A stretch of 64,000 bases of DNA from Acholeplasma laidlawii (GCF_015709225.1 NZ_JADNRS010000049.1:1-64000); one strand, 5' to 3'; shown: positions 9,580 to 19,020, counted from the stretch's first letter. Translations and numbers: made by a program. Notes: a model not told the origin generated them from the sequence alone.

Positions 9580-10452
9580 ATGAGTATTATCCAATTAACA
9601 AATGTAAATAACCAATCACTACCAAGTGGTGTTACATTTAGTGACAATACATTAAAATTATTAAAAAAATCAGTTTTTAAAGACACTTTAACAATCAAAC
9701 TTAACCATAGAGAACTAACGCGTTTAAATATCGTTGTTGAACCGAGTGTTGAAGCTAAACTTATTTTAGAACTTAATGACACGGATTCAAGTGATGTAAC
9801 TTATGATATAGACATGAAACTTATGGAAAATTCACAAGTAAAGTTTCTACTTATTTCAGAAGTTCAATCAAACAATGCTAAGTTAAATTTTAAATCATCA
9901 AGTTTAGCAGATTCTAATATGGAGTTTATTGGTGGTTTTGTTAACAATGTGATGGATGCTAAACTATTTTTAGATCTTGATGGTAAAGGTGCTAATTTAA
10001 GGGTAAGAACAATTACAGTATCAAGTACAGATCATAGTCAAAAGCTAGATATTCATATGACACATTATGCACCATTTAGTTCAGCAGAAATGACCAACGT
10101 TGGTATAGCTGGTCAAAATGGTATTATTAAAATCAATGGTGTTGGACAAATTGAACAAGGTATGAATGGTTCATCAGCATTCCAAACACTTAAAGGTATT
10201 ATTACAAATGATAAAGCCCAAATCGATGTGAACCCAATATTAATTATTGATGAACATGATGTGAAGGCTGGACATGCCGCTACAGTTGGTAAAATGGAAG
10301 ATGAAGTTATCTTTTATTTAAGAAGTAGAGGTATTACATTAGAAGATGCGCAAAGATTAATTATTAATGGTTATCTACAACCAATTATTGATGAAATTGA
10401 TGATGAACTCATCAAAGAAAATGTAGCAAAAATCGTAAACGAAAGAATATAG
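9580..10452 (+). CDS. sufD: Fe-S cluster assembly protein SufD
   Basis: Scaffold partner of SufB, 290 residues, shorter than Bacillus SufD (about 437) because the N-terminal helical region is reduced. The beta-helix core and the C-terminal motif are recognisable: DEHDVKAGHAATVGKMEDEVIFYLRSRGI (given here only for its pattern of HDV, GHAA and YLRSRG, about residues 225-253), followed by the helical end. It starts 2 bases after sufC, implying translational coupling. Confidence 0.88.
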   Translation: MSIIQLTNVNNQSLPSGVTFSDNTLKLLKKSVFKDTLTIKLNHRELTRLNIVVEPSVEAKLILELNDTDSSDVTYDIDMKLMENSQVKFLLISEVQSNNAKLNFKSSSLADSNMEFIGGFVNNVMDAKLFLDLDGKGANLRVRTITVSSTDHSQKLDIHMTHYAPFSSAEMTNVGIAGQNGIIKINGVGQIEQGMNGSSAFQTLKGIITNDKAQIDVNPILIIDEHDVKAGHAATVGKMEDEVIFYLRSRGITLEDAQRLIINGYLQPIIDEIDDELIKENVAKIVNERI

Positions 10453-10456
10453 ATAA

Positions 10457-11659
10457 ATGATTGATGTAAAGAAGATAAGAGCACAATTTCCAGTTTATTC
10501 AAAATATCCTGATACAAGGTTTTTTGACTCTGCAGCAAGTGCTTTTAAACACCAATCAGTAATAGACGCTATGATGGATTATTTATCCTTTAATGGAACC
10601 AATGTTCACCGTGGTGTATATCAACTTGCAGCAGAATCAACTGAAAAGTATGAACATGCAAGAAGCGTGATTGCAAAGTTTATTAATGCGTCCACTGAGG
10701 AAGTTATCTTTACAAAGTCTACAACACATAGTTTAAACTTAGCAGCAAACAGTTTAGGGTTAACACTTCAAAGTGGCGATGAAATTATTTTATCTGAGTT
10801 AGAACATCATTCCAACTTACTACCTTGGTTAGAACTAGCATCCAGATTAAATTTGGTCGTTAAGTTTATACCTTTAATGGATGGTATGATCACGATTGAA
10901 AACTTCAAAACTGTTTTAACAGGTAAAACGAAGTTAGTCATTACGCATCACATGTCTAATGTGATGGGTTATGAAACACCACTTCAAGAGATGGCAAAAC
11001 TGACACATGCTGTTGGTGCTAAAATCATTGTTGATGCTGCTCAATCTATTGTTCATATTAAAACCGATGTGAAAGCACTTGATGTGGATATCTTAGCCTT
11101 TAGTGGTCATAAAGTCTATGGACCAAATGGTATCGGTGTTTTATATATCAAAAGAGGGCTGATGTCTAAACTATCTCCAACAGAATTTGGTGGAGAAATG
11201 GTTGATAAAGTTCATTTAGAAGGCTCAACTTGGAAAAGTGGTGCCTATAAATTTGAAGCAGGTACTCCTGCAATAGCAGAGGCTATAGGACTTGCTAAAG
11301 CATTAGAGTTTATTGATTCAGTTGGTATTGAAAATATCCATCAACACGAACTTCACCTAAGAAATTATGTTGTAACTAAATTAAAAGATGAACCAGGTAT
11401 AACTATTTTTAACAAACATGGAAAGACCAGTCTTTTATCGTTTAACATTGATGAGGTACATCCTCATGACACATCAAGCTTCTTAGATCAACATGGTGTT
11501 GCTGTAAGAGCGGGACATCATTGTAATCAACTTACAATGAAGTATCTAAATCAAGATGCAACGGTGCGTGCATCATTTGCAATATACAATAGTATTGAAG
11601 ACTGTGACATATTAATTAAAGCAATCCTTGAAACAAGAGATTTCTTCCACAGTATATAG
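10457..11659 (+). CDS. sufS: cysteine desulfurase SufS
   Basis: PLP-dependent group II cysteine desulfurase that mobilises sulfur from cysteine for Fe-S assembly. The PLP Schiff-base lysine is K219 in SGHKVYGP. The catalytic cysteine is C356 in RAGHHCNQ, the class II context. The N-terminal DSAASAFKH and HHSNLLPW motifs of aminotransferase class V are present. Length (400 residues) is normal. Its product would transfer sulfur to the adjacent SufU, as established for Gram-positive SUF systems. Confidence 0.95.
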   Translation: MIDVKKIRAQFPVYSKYPDTRFFDSAASAFKHQSVIDAMMDYLSFNGTNVHRGVYQLAAESTEKYEHARSVIAKFINASTEEVIFTKSTTHSLNLAANSLGLTLQSGDEIILSELEHHSNLLPWLELASRLNLVVKFIPLMDGMITIENFKTVLTGKTKLVITHHMSNVMGYETPLQEMAKLTHAVGAKIIVDAAQSIVHIKTDVKALDVDILAFSGHKVYGPNGIGVLYIKRGLMSKLSPTEFGGEMVDKVHLEGSTWKSGAYKFEAGTPAIAEAIGLAKALEFIDSVGIENIHQHELHLRNYVVTKLKDEPGITIFNKHGKTSLLSFNIDEVHPHDTSSFLDQHGVAVRAGHHCNQLTMKYLNQDATVRASFAIYNSIEDCDILIKAILETRDFFHSI

Positions 11660-11672
11660 AAAGGAACTATTT

Positions 11673-12119
11673 ATGGACTTAAAAACATTATATCGCTCAG
11701 TAATCATGGATCATTATAAAAACCCTAAAAACAAGGGATTAATCAATGATGAGGGTTACTTAACGGTCCACTTAAATAATCCAACATGTGGGGATGACCT
11801 AATTGTTCAATTACTCATCAAGGATGATAAAATTATCGACTTAAAACAACAAGGCAAAGGATGTAGTATATGCTGTGCATCTGCATCTATAGCCTCTGAA
11901 CTATTAAAAAATAAAGACACAACAGAAGCCATAAAACTTATTCGTACCTTTTATGATATGTTAACTGGCAAAGAAATTAAAGATAAATCCGTATTAGAAG
12001 ATGCCTTAGCATTTGAAGGTGTTGGTCAATTTCCAGCAAGAATCAAATGTGCAACACTTGCATGGAAAGCATATGAGAAGGGTTTAAATCCTTTGGAAGG
12101 AGAACAAAATAATGAGTGA
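11673..12119 (+). CDS. sufU: SufU sulfur-transfer protein
   Basis: IscU-like zinc protein that accepts persulfide from SufS in Gram-positive SUF systems, 148 residues. The conserved ligands are visible: NPTCGDD, then [14 protein letters not shown], then [10 protein letters not shown]. The second motif carries extra cysteines (CSICC). An in-frame ATG at 11628 lies inside sufS and lacks a ribosome-binding site. AAGGA at 11661-11665 precedes the ATG at 11673, which gives the typical start [18 protein letters not shown]. The end overlaps sufB by 8 bases. Confidence 0.93.
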   Translation: MDLKTLYRSVIMDHYKNPKNKGLINDEGYLTVHLNNPTCGDDLIVQLLIKDDKIIDLKQQGKGCSICCASASIASELLKNKDTTEAIKLIRTFYDMLTGKEIKDKSVLEDALAFEGVGQFPARIKCATLAWKAYEKGLNPLEGEQNNE

Positions 12120-13521
12120 CACAAAAACAAAAATAGATAATATTGTTGGTGACTATCAGTTTGGATTCATAACGGACTCTAAACCCATCATGGATACTGG
12201 TAAAGGTATTAATGAGAAAATAGTTAGACAAATATCTGAAATTAAAAAAGAACCAAAATGGATGACAGACTATCGTTTAGAATCCTATAATAATTTTATA
12301 AATACACCAAACCCTAACTGGGGTCCTGATTTAAGTTTTATTGATTTTCAAGAATTTACTTACTATATCAAATCTACTGATAAAGCAATGAACTCTTGGG
12401 ATGATGTACCGGAAAAGATTAAAGAAACTTTTGAACGCTTAGGTATTCCTCAAGCTGAAAGAAATTACTTAGCAGGTGTTTCCACACAATTTGAATCTGA
12501 GGTTGTTTACCACAGTTCAAAAGAAGAGTTAGAAAAACTAGGTGTTATCTATGTAGATACAGATACTGCAATTAGAGAGTATCCGGAACTTGTTAAAGAA
12601 TACTTTGGTACAGTTGTAAGTAATAAAGATAACAAATATGCTGCACTAAATGCTGCAGTATGGTCAGGTGGTTCATTTATTTACGTACCAAAAGGTGTAC
12701 GTGTAGAAAAACCACTACAATCATACTTTAGAATTAACTCTGATCAAATGGGTCAATTTGAAAGAACACTTATCATTGTTGATGAAGGTGCTTATGTAAA
12801 CTACGTAGAAGGTTGTACAGCACCAATTTATCAAAAAGACTCGCTACACGTTGCAACTGTTGAAGTGATTGTTAAAAAGAATGCAACATGCCGTTATACA
12901 ACCATTCAAAACTGGTCAACAAACGTTATTAACTTAGTTACTAAACGTGCATTTGTCTATGAAAATGGACATATGGAATGGATTGATGGTAATATCGGTT
13001 CTAACGTAAATATGAAATACCCTTCTTGTATCTTATTAGGTGAGCATGCAAAGGGTACGACAATTTCGATTGCTTTTGCAGGAAAAGACCAATGGCAAGA
13101 TGCTGGTGCTCGTATGATTCACGTTGCCCCAAATACCACTTCAAACATTATTTCTAAATCGATTGCTCGTGGTGGTGGTAAGGTCAATTACCGTGGTAAA
13201 GTATCCTTTGGTAAAAACGCTAAAGGTTCTAAATCCAATATTGAATGTGACACGATCATCTTAGATGGTATCTCAACATCCGATACAATTCCTATTAACG
13301 TCATTAAAAACTCCGATGTATTCTTACAACATGAGGCAACAGTATCTAAAATATCAGAAGAACAACTATTCTACTTAATGAGTCGTGGTTTAACTGAAGA
13401 AGAAGCTACTGAAATGATTGTAATGGGCTTTATTGAACCATTTTCAAAAGAACTACCAATGGAATATGCTGTCGAGTTAAATCAATTGATTAAACTTGAA
13501 ATGGAAGGCTCTATTGGTTAA
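12112..13521 (+). CDS. sufB: Fe-S cluster assembly protein SufB
   Basis: Main scaffold subunit of SufBCD, 469 residues. Family signatures include [39 protein letters not shown] and a C-terminal [20 protein letters not shown]. It overlaps sufU, so the whole suf set is one translationally linked operon. A strong hairpin terminator begins 12 bases after the stop. Confidence 0.95.
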   Translation: MSDTKTKIDNIVGDYQFGFITDSKPIMDTGKGINEKIVRQISEIKKEPKWMTDYRLESYNNFINTPNPNWGPDLSFIDFQEFTYYIKSTDKAMNSWDDVPEKIKETFERLGIPQAERNYLAGVSTQFESEVVYHSSKEELEKLGVIYVDTDTAIREYPELVKEYFGTVVSNKDNKYAALNAAVWSGGSFIYVPKGVRVEKPLQSYFRINSDQMGQFERTLIIVDEGAYVNYVEGCTAPIYQKDSLHVATVEVIVKKNATCRYTTIQNWSTNVINLVTKRAFVYENGHMEWIDGNIGSNVNMKYPSCILLGEHAKGTTISIAFAGKDQWQDAGARMIHVAPNTTSNIISKSIARGGGKVNYRGKVSFGKNAKGSKSNIECDTIILDGISTSDTIPINVIKNSDVFLQHEATVSKISEEQLFYLMSRGLTEEEATEMIVMGFIEPFSKELPMEYAVELNQLIKLEMEGSIG

Positions 13522-13533
13522 TAGATATATACG

Positions 13534-13575
13534 AACCACCTTATAGATAATAAATGCTATAAGGTGGTTTTCTTT
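13534..13575 (+). terminator. terminator of the suf operon
   Basis: A 13-bp perfect stem (AACCACCTTATAG at 13534-13546 with 13557-13569), loop of 10, then TTCTTTTT. Confidence 0.9.
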
Positions 13576-13617
13576 TTATATAGTATAATGAGTATAGAAA
13601 TTTATTTAGGGGTATTT

Positions 13618-14844
13618 ATGAAAAAAATTATTTTGGCTATATGTATATTAACTGTATCATTTTTTTTGGTATCATGCGAGATAGGTAAAACTAACTATGA
13701 AATTAACCTAGATATGCCTGATTTTTTATATATTGGAGATAGTATGATACTTGAACCAACTAGTAGTAATGTTAACGATAAATTTACTTTTCAATCTAGT
13801 AATGTAGATGTAGCTTTAGTCGATACAACAGGTAATATACGTGCATTAAGTGTAGGGACTACAATAATAACTGTTACAAATGCCACAAACAATATCTTTG
13901 AAAAGGAAGTCACGGTACTTGCATTACCACCGGTAGAGGGGTTACAACTAAATGTTGTAAGTGAGCAAAATAATTTATTCTATGTTGGTAAGATATATCA
14001 GGTAACATTAGATTTTTTACCTGATAAATCATATAATTCTGATGTAAGATATAGTTATACTGCAAGCTTTATCGACTTTGATGATAAAACAGGAAATATC
14101 AAATTTTCTAAAGCTGGTAAGTATAGCTTAACTGCTTATCTTGCTAGTGACTGGCAAACTCAAACGACGATTGAATTTGAAGTGGTTTATAGTGATGAAG
14201 TTGAAGCATATAATCTATTATTTATTGGAAATAGTTTAACAAAATATACCTATAACATTCCAAATTTTATATATGAAATGTTAAGAGCGGATGATGTAGT
14301 TGTAAACTTTTTATTAGATAGTACAACTCCACAATGGATTATAGATCATGAAATCAACTTTAATTTTCTTATAACTAAAGATCAGTATACACATGTGTTT
14401 TTACAAGAGTATAGTAATGGACCCATCATGGATTATAAAAAGTTTGAAGATGCAGTCGTCTTGTTTGATAAAAAAATTATGGCACAAGGCGCTAAAACAG
14501 TACTTTATCAAACGTGGGGCTATAACTATGAAGACACATTAGCACGTGATAATATGACGAATCAATTAGGCGCGTTATACGAGCAAGCCGCTACAAAGAT
14601 AGATGCGACACTATCACCAGTGGGTTATGCTTTCTTAAATATAAGTCAAAACCATCCAGAAATTAATTTATATCAAGACCTAAACCATCCAAGTTTATAC
14701 GGTGCACTACTTTCTGCATATACACATTATGCAGTACTAACAAACAGATCACCACTTGAAAATGATTGGGTCCATCTAGATTTAGATGAAACTATTATGA
14801 CGATACTTAAACAAGCAGCACATGATACAGTATTTAACTCCTAG
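13618..14844 (+). CDS. lipoprotein with Big-2-like and SGNH-hydrolase-like (DUF4886-type) domains
   Basis: Predicted exported lipoprotein, 408 residues; lipobox FLVSC gives lipid-modified Cys20. Residues about 30-100 look like a bacterial Ig-like group 2 domain (SNVDVALVDTTGNIRALSVG). Residues about 198-405 resemble a GDSL/SGNH esterase: FIGNSLT with nucleophile Ser206, a central LYQTWGYNYED block, and a terminal NHPSLYGALLSAY block supplying the His. This pattern fits DUF4886. The substrate is unknown; surface glycan or lipid deacylation is plausible. AGGGG lies 7 bases before the ATG at 13618, which is preferred over upstream in-frame starts inside the terminator. TATAAT occurs at 13584-13589. 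Confidence 0.75.
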   Translation: MKKIILAICILTVSFFLVSCEIGKTNYEINLDMPDFLYIGDSMILEPTSSNVNDKFTFQSSNVDVALVDTTGNIRALSVGTTIITVTNATNNIFEKEVTVLALPPVEGLQLNVVSEQNNLFYVGKIYQVTLDFLPDKSYNSDVRYSYTASFIDFDDKTGNIKFSKAGKYSLTAYLASDWQTQTTIEFEVVYSDEVEAYNLLFIGNSLTKYTYNIPNFIYEMLRADDVVVNFLLDSTTPQWIIDHEINFNFLITKDQYTHVFLQEYSNGPIMDYKKFEDAVVLFDKKIMAQGAKTVLYQTWGYNYEDTLARDNMTNQLGALYEQAATKIDATLSPVGYAFLNISQNHPEINLYQDLNHPSLYGALLSAYTHYAVLTNRSPLENDWVHLDLDETIMTILKQAAHDTVFNS

Positions 14845-14854
14845 ACTTAAAAAT

Positions 14855-14895
14855 AAAACACTTTAAACTAAAATCTTTCAGTTTAAAGTGTTTTT
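14855..14895. terminator. bidirectional terminator
   Basis: AAAACACTTTAAACT (14855-14869) pairs with AGTTTAAAGTGTTTT (14880-14894). T-runs on both strands serve the convergent lipoprotein gene and the minus-strand gene whose stop codon lies within the right arm. Confidence 0.85.
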
Positions 14896-15593
14896 AAATA
14901 GTCCATTAAATCTCTTCGTTTTTGTTTCAGTTTTGAGTCGATATTTTCTATATAGAAAGTAATCAATGTCACTTCATGTGCTTGAAATTGAATTAAAGTA
15001 GTATCAAGTTCTTTGATAAATCCTTGAATTTTAAAGTGTATATATTCCCATAGAGCTATATACTTTTCATTCTTCATTAAACTACCATCCATGGCGTATT
15101 CAATACCAAAATCTAAAATGAGGTTTTGCGGATAATATGGTAGATTGTTTTTATCTAAATTTAGGTCATGAATAAGTATGTAACTTAAGATATCTATTCT
15201 AGATATTAAATTGATAAAGCTCACATGATGTTTAGCAAGTGTATCTGTAATTAAAAATAGATAACCAAATGAGGATTGAAGTTCACAGTATTTTAATAGA
15301 TCATCTAATTGTTTTAATTTAGGTCTATTTAAATAATCTATTTTTGAGGTTATAAATACTTGGAACCAATCGATATAAATATAAGGATTTGCTAAGTGCT
15401 CTTTAAGTAGTGCTTTAAACATCTTATGATCTGATGTATAACCATTTTTATAAGCTTTAAAAAGCGTTTCATGCGCTTTAAGTTCATCAACTGTCTGTAG
15501 TTGTTCAATATGTTTTAAGTGACTATAAATAGTTTGATATAAATTGCGTATCTTTTTATCTTTAATCAGTTTTAAATCTTTATCTTGAAGCAT
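14883..15593 (-). CDS. distant phytoene/squalene synthase-like protein (tentative)
   Basis: A 236-residue, mostly helical protein. The central and C-terminal parts echo the head-to-head prenyl synthase fold: LDDLLKYCELQSSFGYLF resembles the L..YC..VAG.VG block. DILSYILIHDLNLDKNNLPYYPQ resembles the second Asp-rich region followed by R-I-Y-L-P (cited by pattern; here D-x-L-S-Y and N-L-P-Y-Y-P). The canonical DxxxD motifs are degenerate, so catalysis is doubtful. Acholeplasmas are known to make carotenoids, which makes the family plausible. AGAGGG lies 9 bases before the ATG at 15593, favouring it over the in-frame ATG at 15623. Otherwise this is a hypothetical protein. Confidence 0.45.
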   Translation of the reverse strand: MLQDKDLKLIKDKKIRNLYQTIYSHLKHIEQLQTVDELKAHETLFKAYKNGYTSDHKMFKALLKEHLANPYIYIDWFQVFITSKIDYLNRPKLKQLDDLLKYCELQSSFGYLFLITDTLAKHHVSFINLISRIDILSYILIHDLNLDKNNLPYYPQNLILDFGIEYAMDGSLMKNEKYIALWEYIHFKIQGFIKELDTTLIQFQAHEVTLITFYIENIDSKLKQKRRDLMDYLKTL

Positions 15594-15669
15594 AATTGGA
15601 AACCCTCTTATAATTACTATCAACTAACATTATAACACTTTATAATAGATTTAAAAAAGGGTGATAAGC

Positions 15670-16071
15670 ATGATTTACTTTATTAAAAATGAATCAGATG
15701 GAGGCATCATTTATCCGAATAGAAGAAAATCTGGAACCTCTGCATTAGCAGTGGTTAAAAAACTATGTTTAAAGCACTTAACAAGTTTTGAAAGCTATCA
15801 GAAATCAGTACGCAATATAACAAAGGAACAATATAAAATACCGATTGTTTTAAGTAGCAAATATGCTTTTTTTGCGACAAAGTCATATCATCATATAGAT
15901 AGTATTTGGATAAATTATATGCAGATAAAAGAAATTATATATATGGATAAATATATAGAGTTCATATTTGATGAAACTTACCGAATAAAGGTCGATTTAT
16001 CGACTAAAAGTTATCAAAGATTAGTCAGTCTAATATTTAAAGTACTTAATTACAAAGTAAGTTTAGAATGA
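15670..16071 (+). CDS. ComK-like protein
   Basis: A 133-residue basic protein whose pattern matches the ComK family, the competence transcription factor of Bacillus: NRRKSGTS near residues 17-24 (compare GRKAGT), then YKIPIVLSSKYAFFATKS around residues 53-70, then IWINYMQIKEI, then IFDETYRIKVDLSTKSY. It lacks the N- and C-terminal extensions of Bacillus ComK (192 residues). AGGG precedes the ATG at 15670; a GTG at 15661 is in frame but overlaps that site. TATAAT lies at 15641-15646. It is divergent from the gene at 14883 and precedes pgk. DNA-binding function is inferred from family only. Confidence 0.55.
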   Translation: MIYFIKNESDGGIIYPNRRKSGTSALAVVKKLCLKHLTSFESYQKSVRNITKEQYKIPIVLSSKYAFFATKSYHHIDSIWINYMQIKEIIYMDKYIEFIFDETYRIKVDLSTKSYQRLVSLIFKVLNYKVSLE

Positions 16072-16094
16072 ATACACTTTCAATTAATAAGTTA

Positions 16095-16124
16095 TTGGCA
16101 ACAATTTTATGTTCATGGTATAAT
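16095..16124 (+). promoter_or_regulatory. promoter of the pgk operon
   Basis: TTGGCA (16095-16100) and TATAAT (16119-16124), 18-base spacing; AAGGAG precedes the pgk ATG. A palindromic AAACGTTT lies in the leader at 16136-16143. Confidence 0.6.
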
Positions 16125-16161
16125 ATGACATGGAAAAACGTTTAACATAAGGAGAAATAAA

Positions 16162-17361
16162 ATGGCTAAAAAAACAATTAGAGACATCGAATTAAAAAAC
16201 AAAAGTGTATTAATGCGCGTAGACTTCAATGTTCCTTTGAATAAAGACGGATCTATCTCAGATGATACACGTATTACAGCTGCTTTACCTACAATTGAAT
16301 ATGCAATTGAAAAAGGTGCTAAGTTAATACTGTTCTCACACTTAGGACGTATTAAAACAGCTGAAGATAAAGCAACAAACTCACTTAAACCAGTTGCAGC
16401 TAGATTATCGGAATTAATCAACAAACCAGTTGTATTTATTCCTGAAACAAGAGGCGAAGCTTTAGAGGCTGCTGTTAAAAATCTAAAATCCGGTGATGTG
16501 TTAATGTTTGAAAATACACGTTTTGAAGATTTAGATGGAAACAAAGAATCTAAAAACAATCCAGAATTAGGTAAATACTGGGCATCATTAGGGGATGTAT
16601 TTGTAAATGATGCGTTCGGTACAGCGCATAGAGCACATGCTTCTAACGTTGGTATTGCAAACAATATGGAAGTTTCTGTTGCAGGTTTATTACTTGAAAA
16701 AGAAATCAACTTTATTGGTGGAGCATTAGAAAATCCTGAAAGACCATTCGTTGCGATTTTAGGTGGTGCTAAAGTATCTGATAAAATTGAAGTGATTAAA
16801 AACTTACTAAAAGTTGCTGATAAAGTATTGATCGGTGGCGGTATGGCATTTACATTCTTAAAAGCTCAAGGCTTTGAAGTAGGTAAATCCTTAGTAGAAT
16901 TAGATAAATTAGATTTAGCTAAAGAATTACTTGAGTTATCTAATGGTAAAATTGAATTAGGTTTTGATGTTGTTACAGGTAAAGCATTTGATAAAGATAC
17001 TGAAACGAATGTAAGATCATTTGATGCAATTCCGGCAGATGAAATGGGCTTAGATATTGGACCTAAAACAGTAGCAAGATTTAAAGAAATTATTGCAAGT
17101 GCTAAAACTGTTGTATGGAATGGACCTCAAGGCGTATTTGAAATGGAAAAATTTGCAAATGGTACATTAGAAGTTACAAAGGCATTAGCAGACTTACATG
17201 GTAAAGCAATTACAATCGTTGGTGGTGGAGACTCTGCAGCAGCGGTTGCAAAATTTGGTCTTGAAGATAAATTTAGTCACATCTCAACCGGTGGTGGTGC
17301 TTCCTTAGAGTATTTAGAAGGTAAAGTATTACCAGGTGTAGAATTGGTAGATGTAAAATAA
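16162..17361 (+). CDS. pgk: phosphoglycerate kinase
   Basis: Glycolytic enzyme converting 1,3-bisphosphoglycerate and ADP to 3-phosphoglycerate and ATP in the cytoplasm. Diagnostic motifs: [11 protein letters not shown] near residues 16-26, [34 protein letters not shown], and the C-terminal GGGDSAAAV nucleotide-binding segment. Length (399 residues) is normal. It is the first gene of a four-gene operon with an XRE-cupin regulator, an HPr-like protein and tpiA; its stop shares one base with the next ATG. Confidence 0.97.
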   Translation: MAKKTIRDIELKNKSVLMRVDFNVPLNKDGSISDDTRITAALPTIEYAIEKGAKLILFSHLGRIKTAEDKATNSLKPVAARLSELINKPVVFIPETRGEALEAAVKNLKSGDVLMFENTRFEDLDGNKESKNNPELGKYWASLGDVFVNDAFGTAHRAHASNVGIANNMEVSVAGLLLEKEINFIGGALENPERPFVAILGGAKVSDKIEVIKNLLKVADKVLIGGGMAFTFLKAQGFEVGKSLVELDKLDLAKELLELSNGKIELGFDVVTGKAFDKDTETNVRSFDAIPADEMGLDIGPKTVARFKEIIASAKTVVWNGPQGVFEMEKFANGTLEVTKALADLHGKAITIVGGGDSAAAVAKFGLEDKFSHISTGGGASLEYLEGKVLPGVELVDVK

Positions 17362-17909
17362 TGATAGATATCGGCAAGAAAATCAGAGCACTCAGACTTG
17401 GTAACAACCTGACTCAAGAAGAACTTGCTAACCGCTTAGAATTGACTAAAGGCTATATTTCACAATTAGAAAACAATTTAACTTCACCTTCCATTCAAAC
17501 ATTATTTTCATTACTTGAAGTGTTAGGTGTAGAAACACATGAGTTCTTTTCTAAACCAGAAGGCGAAGACGCAAAAATTGTATTTACCAAGGAAGACTTT
17601 TACGAAAAAGAAAACCCTGATTTAGGGTCTACAATTTCATGGATTGTTCCAAATGCATTAAAGTATGAAATGGAACCAATTATTATTGAAATCATGCCGG
17701 GCGGTCAATCTACAATAGATGATTCACACCCTGGGGAAGAATTTGGATACGTATTAGAAGGTCAAGTGACCTTAGTATTAAACAAAACTAGACACATCGT
17801 AAAAAAAGGCGAAACCTTTTATTACATGGCTAATAAAGAACACTACTTACAAAATTTAGGAAATAGTGTGGCAAGAGTCCTCTGGATTTCCACACCACCA
17901 ATGTTTTAA
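17361..17909 (+). CDS. XRE-family regulator with C-terminal cupin domain
   Basis: A 182-residue transcription regulator. The N-terminal helix-turn-helix (residues about 5-60) reads LRLGNNLTQEELANRL then TKGYISQLENNLTSPS. The C-terminal half (residues about 105-180) is a cupin: HPGEEFGYVLEGQVTLVL then GETFYYMANKEHYLQN. Cupin-XRE proteins usually sense a small metabolite. Its position between pgk and the HPr-like gene, with a one-base overlap to pgk, suggests a link to central carbon metabolism. The effector and target genes are unknown. Confidence 0.88.
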   Translation: MIDIGKKIRALRLGNNLTQEELANRLELTKGYISQLENNLTSPSIQTLFSLLEVLGVETHEFFSKPEGEDAKIVFTKEDFYEKENPDLGSTISWIVPNALKYEMEPIIIEIMPGGQSTIDDSHPGEEFGYVLEGQVTLVLNKTRHIVKKGETFYYMANKEHYLQNLGNSVARVLWISTPPMF

Positions 17910-17928
17910 AAAATAAAGGAGAATGACT

Positions 17929-18174
17929 ATGGAAAAAGAAATTATCATCGGTTCTACCGCTGGACTTCATGCAACACTAGCTGCTAAAGTCGTCCAAACA
18001 GCATCTAAATATGCTGTAGATATTAAATTATACTATAAAGATAAAGTTGTTGATCTCAAATCAATCTTAGGATTAATGAGTTTAGCAGTACCTAAAGGTG
18101 AGAACGTTAAAATTGTTGCAGCAGGACCTCATGCCGAAGAAGCAATTAAAGACATCTCTTCAATCTTAGGTTAA
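17929..18174 (+). CDS. ptsH: HPr-like protein with regulatory Ser but without the active-site Arg
   Basis: HPr-fold protein of 81 residues. AGGAG sits one base from an ATG at 17923 but 7 bases from the ATG at 17929, so the latter is chosen. The histidine is present (GLHA, H14), and the HPr-kinase serine region is intact (LKSILGLMSLAVPKG, S45). The invariant H-A-R-P-A sequence of phosphotransfer HPr reads H-A-T-L-A here, so the catalytic arginine is lost. This argues for a Crh-like regulatory role (Ser-P cofactor of CcpA) rather than sugar phosphotransfer. No PTS enzyme gene is visible in the window. It lies between the cupin regulator and tpiA. Confidence 0.85.
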   Translation: MEKEIIIGSTAGLHATLAAKVVQTASKYAVDIKLYYKDKVVDLKSILGLMSLAVPKGENVKIVAAGPHAEEAIKDISSILG

Positions 18175-18179
18175 TAGCA

Positions 18180-18944
18180 ATGGCAAAAAGAATACCTGTA
18201 ATTGCAGCAAACTGGAAAATGTTTAAAACTAAAGATGAGGCTTTAGAATTCATTTTCGCTGTAAATGGTGCAGTACCAAGTAGAGACGAAGTTGAGTCTA
18301 TTATTTGTGCGCCAGCAATCTTATTAAACTTATTAGTAAAACGTGAAGGCGAACATATCCGTATCGGTGCACAAAATATGCATTATGCTGATGAAGGCGC
18401 ATTTACTGGAGAAAACTCACCCGCACAAGTAAAAACAGCTGGTGCTGAATATATCTTAATTGGACACTCAGAACGTCGTAGTTTATTTAATGAAACAGAC
18501 AAAGACGTGAACTTAAAAATGCATGCAGCATTTAAATATGACTTAGCTCCAATTTTATGTATTGGTGAACAATTAGATACAAGAGAAGCTAATAAGACTA
18601 AAGAAGTACTAGATGTTCAATTAGACAAAGCATTTGAAGGCGTTTCTAAAGAACAAGCATTAAAAACTATTGTAGCTTATGAACCAGTGTGGGCAATCGG
18701 AACAGGTAAAACTGCTACACCACAAATGGCAAATGATACAATCAAAGATGTACGTGCTAAACTAAGTGACCTATATGGTGCTGAAGTTGCAGCTCAAGTA
18801 CGTATCTTATATGGTGGTTCTGTTAAACCAGATAACATTGAAAGTCTATTACAAGAATCAGATATCGATGGTGCATTAATTGGTGGCGCAGCATTAGATC
18901 ATAAAAACTTCTTAACATTTACAAAAGCAGCAAAAAACAAATAA
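18180..18944 (+). CDS. tpiA: triosephosphate isomerase
   Basis: Interconverts dihydroxyacetone phosphate and glyceraldehyde 3-phosphate. Motifs: AANWKMFKT near residues 8-16 (catalytic Lys), IGHSERR with the electrophilic His, AYEPVWAIGTGKTATP with the catalytic Glu, and YGGSVKPDN. The length of 254 residues is normal. It is last in the pgk operon, 5 bases after the HPr-like gene, and is followed by a terminator. Confidence 0.97.
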   Translation: MAKRIPVIAANWKMFKTKDEALEFIFAVNGAVPSRDEVESIICAPAILLNLLVKREGEHIRIGAQNMHYADEGAFTGENSPAQVKTAGAEYILIGHSERRSLFNETDKDVNLKMHAAFKYDLAPILCIGEQLDTREANKTKEVLDVQLDKAFEGVSKEQALKTIVAYEPVWAIGTGKTATPQMANDTIKDVRAKLSDLYGAEVAAQVRILYGGSVKPDNIESLLQESDIDGALIGGAALDHKNFLTFTKAAKNK

Positions 18945-18957
18945 TTAAACTTAAAGT

Positions 18958-18989
18958 GGGTCATGGATGAACGCCATGACCCTTTTATT
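18958..18989 (+). terminator. terminator of the pgk-tpiA operon
   Basis: GGGTCATGG (18958-18966) pairs with CCATGACCC (18974-18982), followed by TTTTATT. Confidence 0.9.
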
Positions 18990-19020
18990 ATGCTAAAATA
19001 AAGTAAACATATGTATCCAG

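Noticed and set aside
9456-9782. Minus-strand open frame across sufC/sufD
   Set aside because: Antisense shadow of two well-supported genes; no start signal.
16136-16143. AAACGTTT palindrome in the pgk leader as a cre site
   Set aside because: Flanks do not fit the CcpA box (GAAAAACGTTTAAC lacks the outer TG/CA); kept only as a possible regulator site.
16113-16709. Long open frame antisense to pgk (198 codons, minus strand)
   Set aside because: It mirrors the strong pgk coding sequence, has no ribosome-binding site and no recognisable family.
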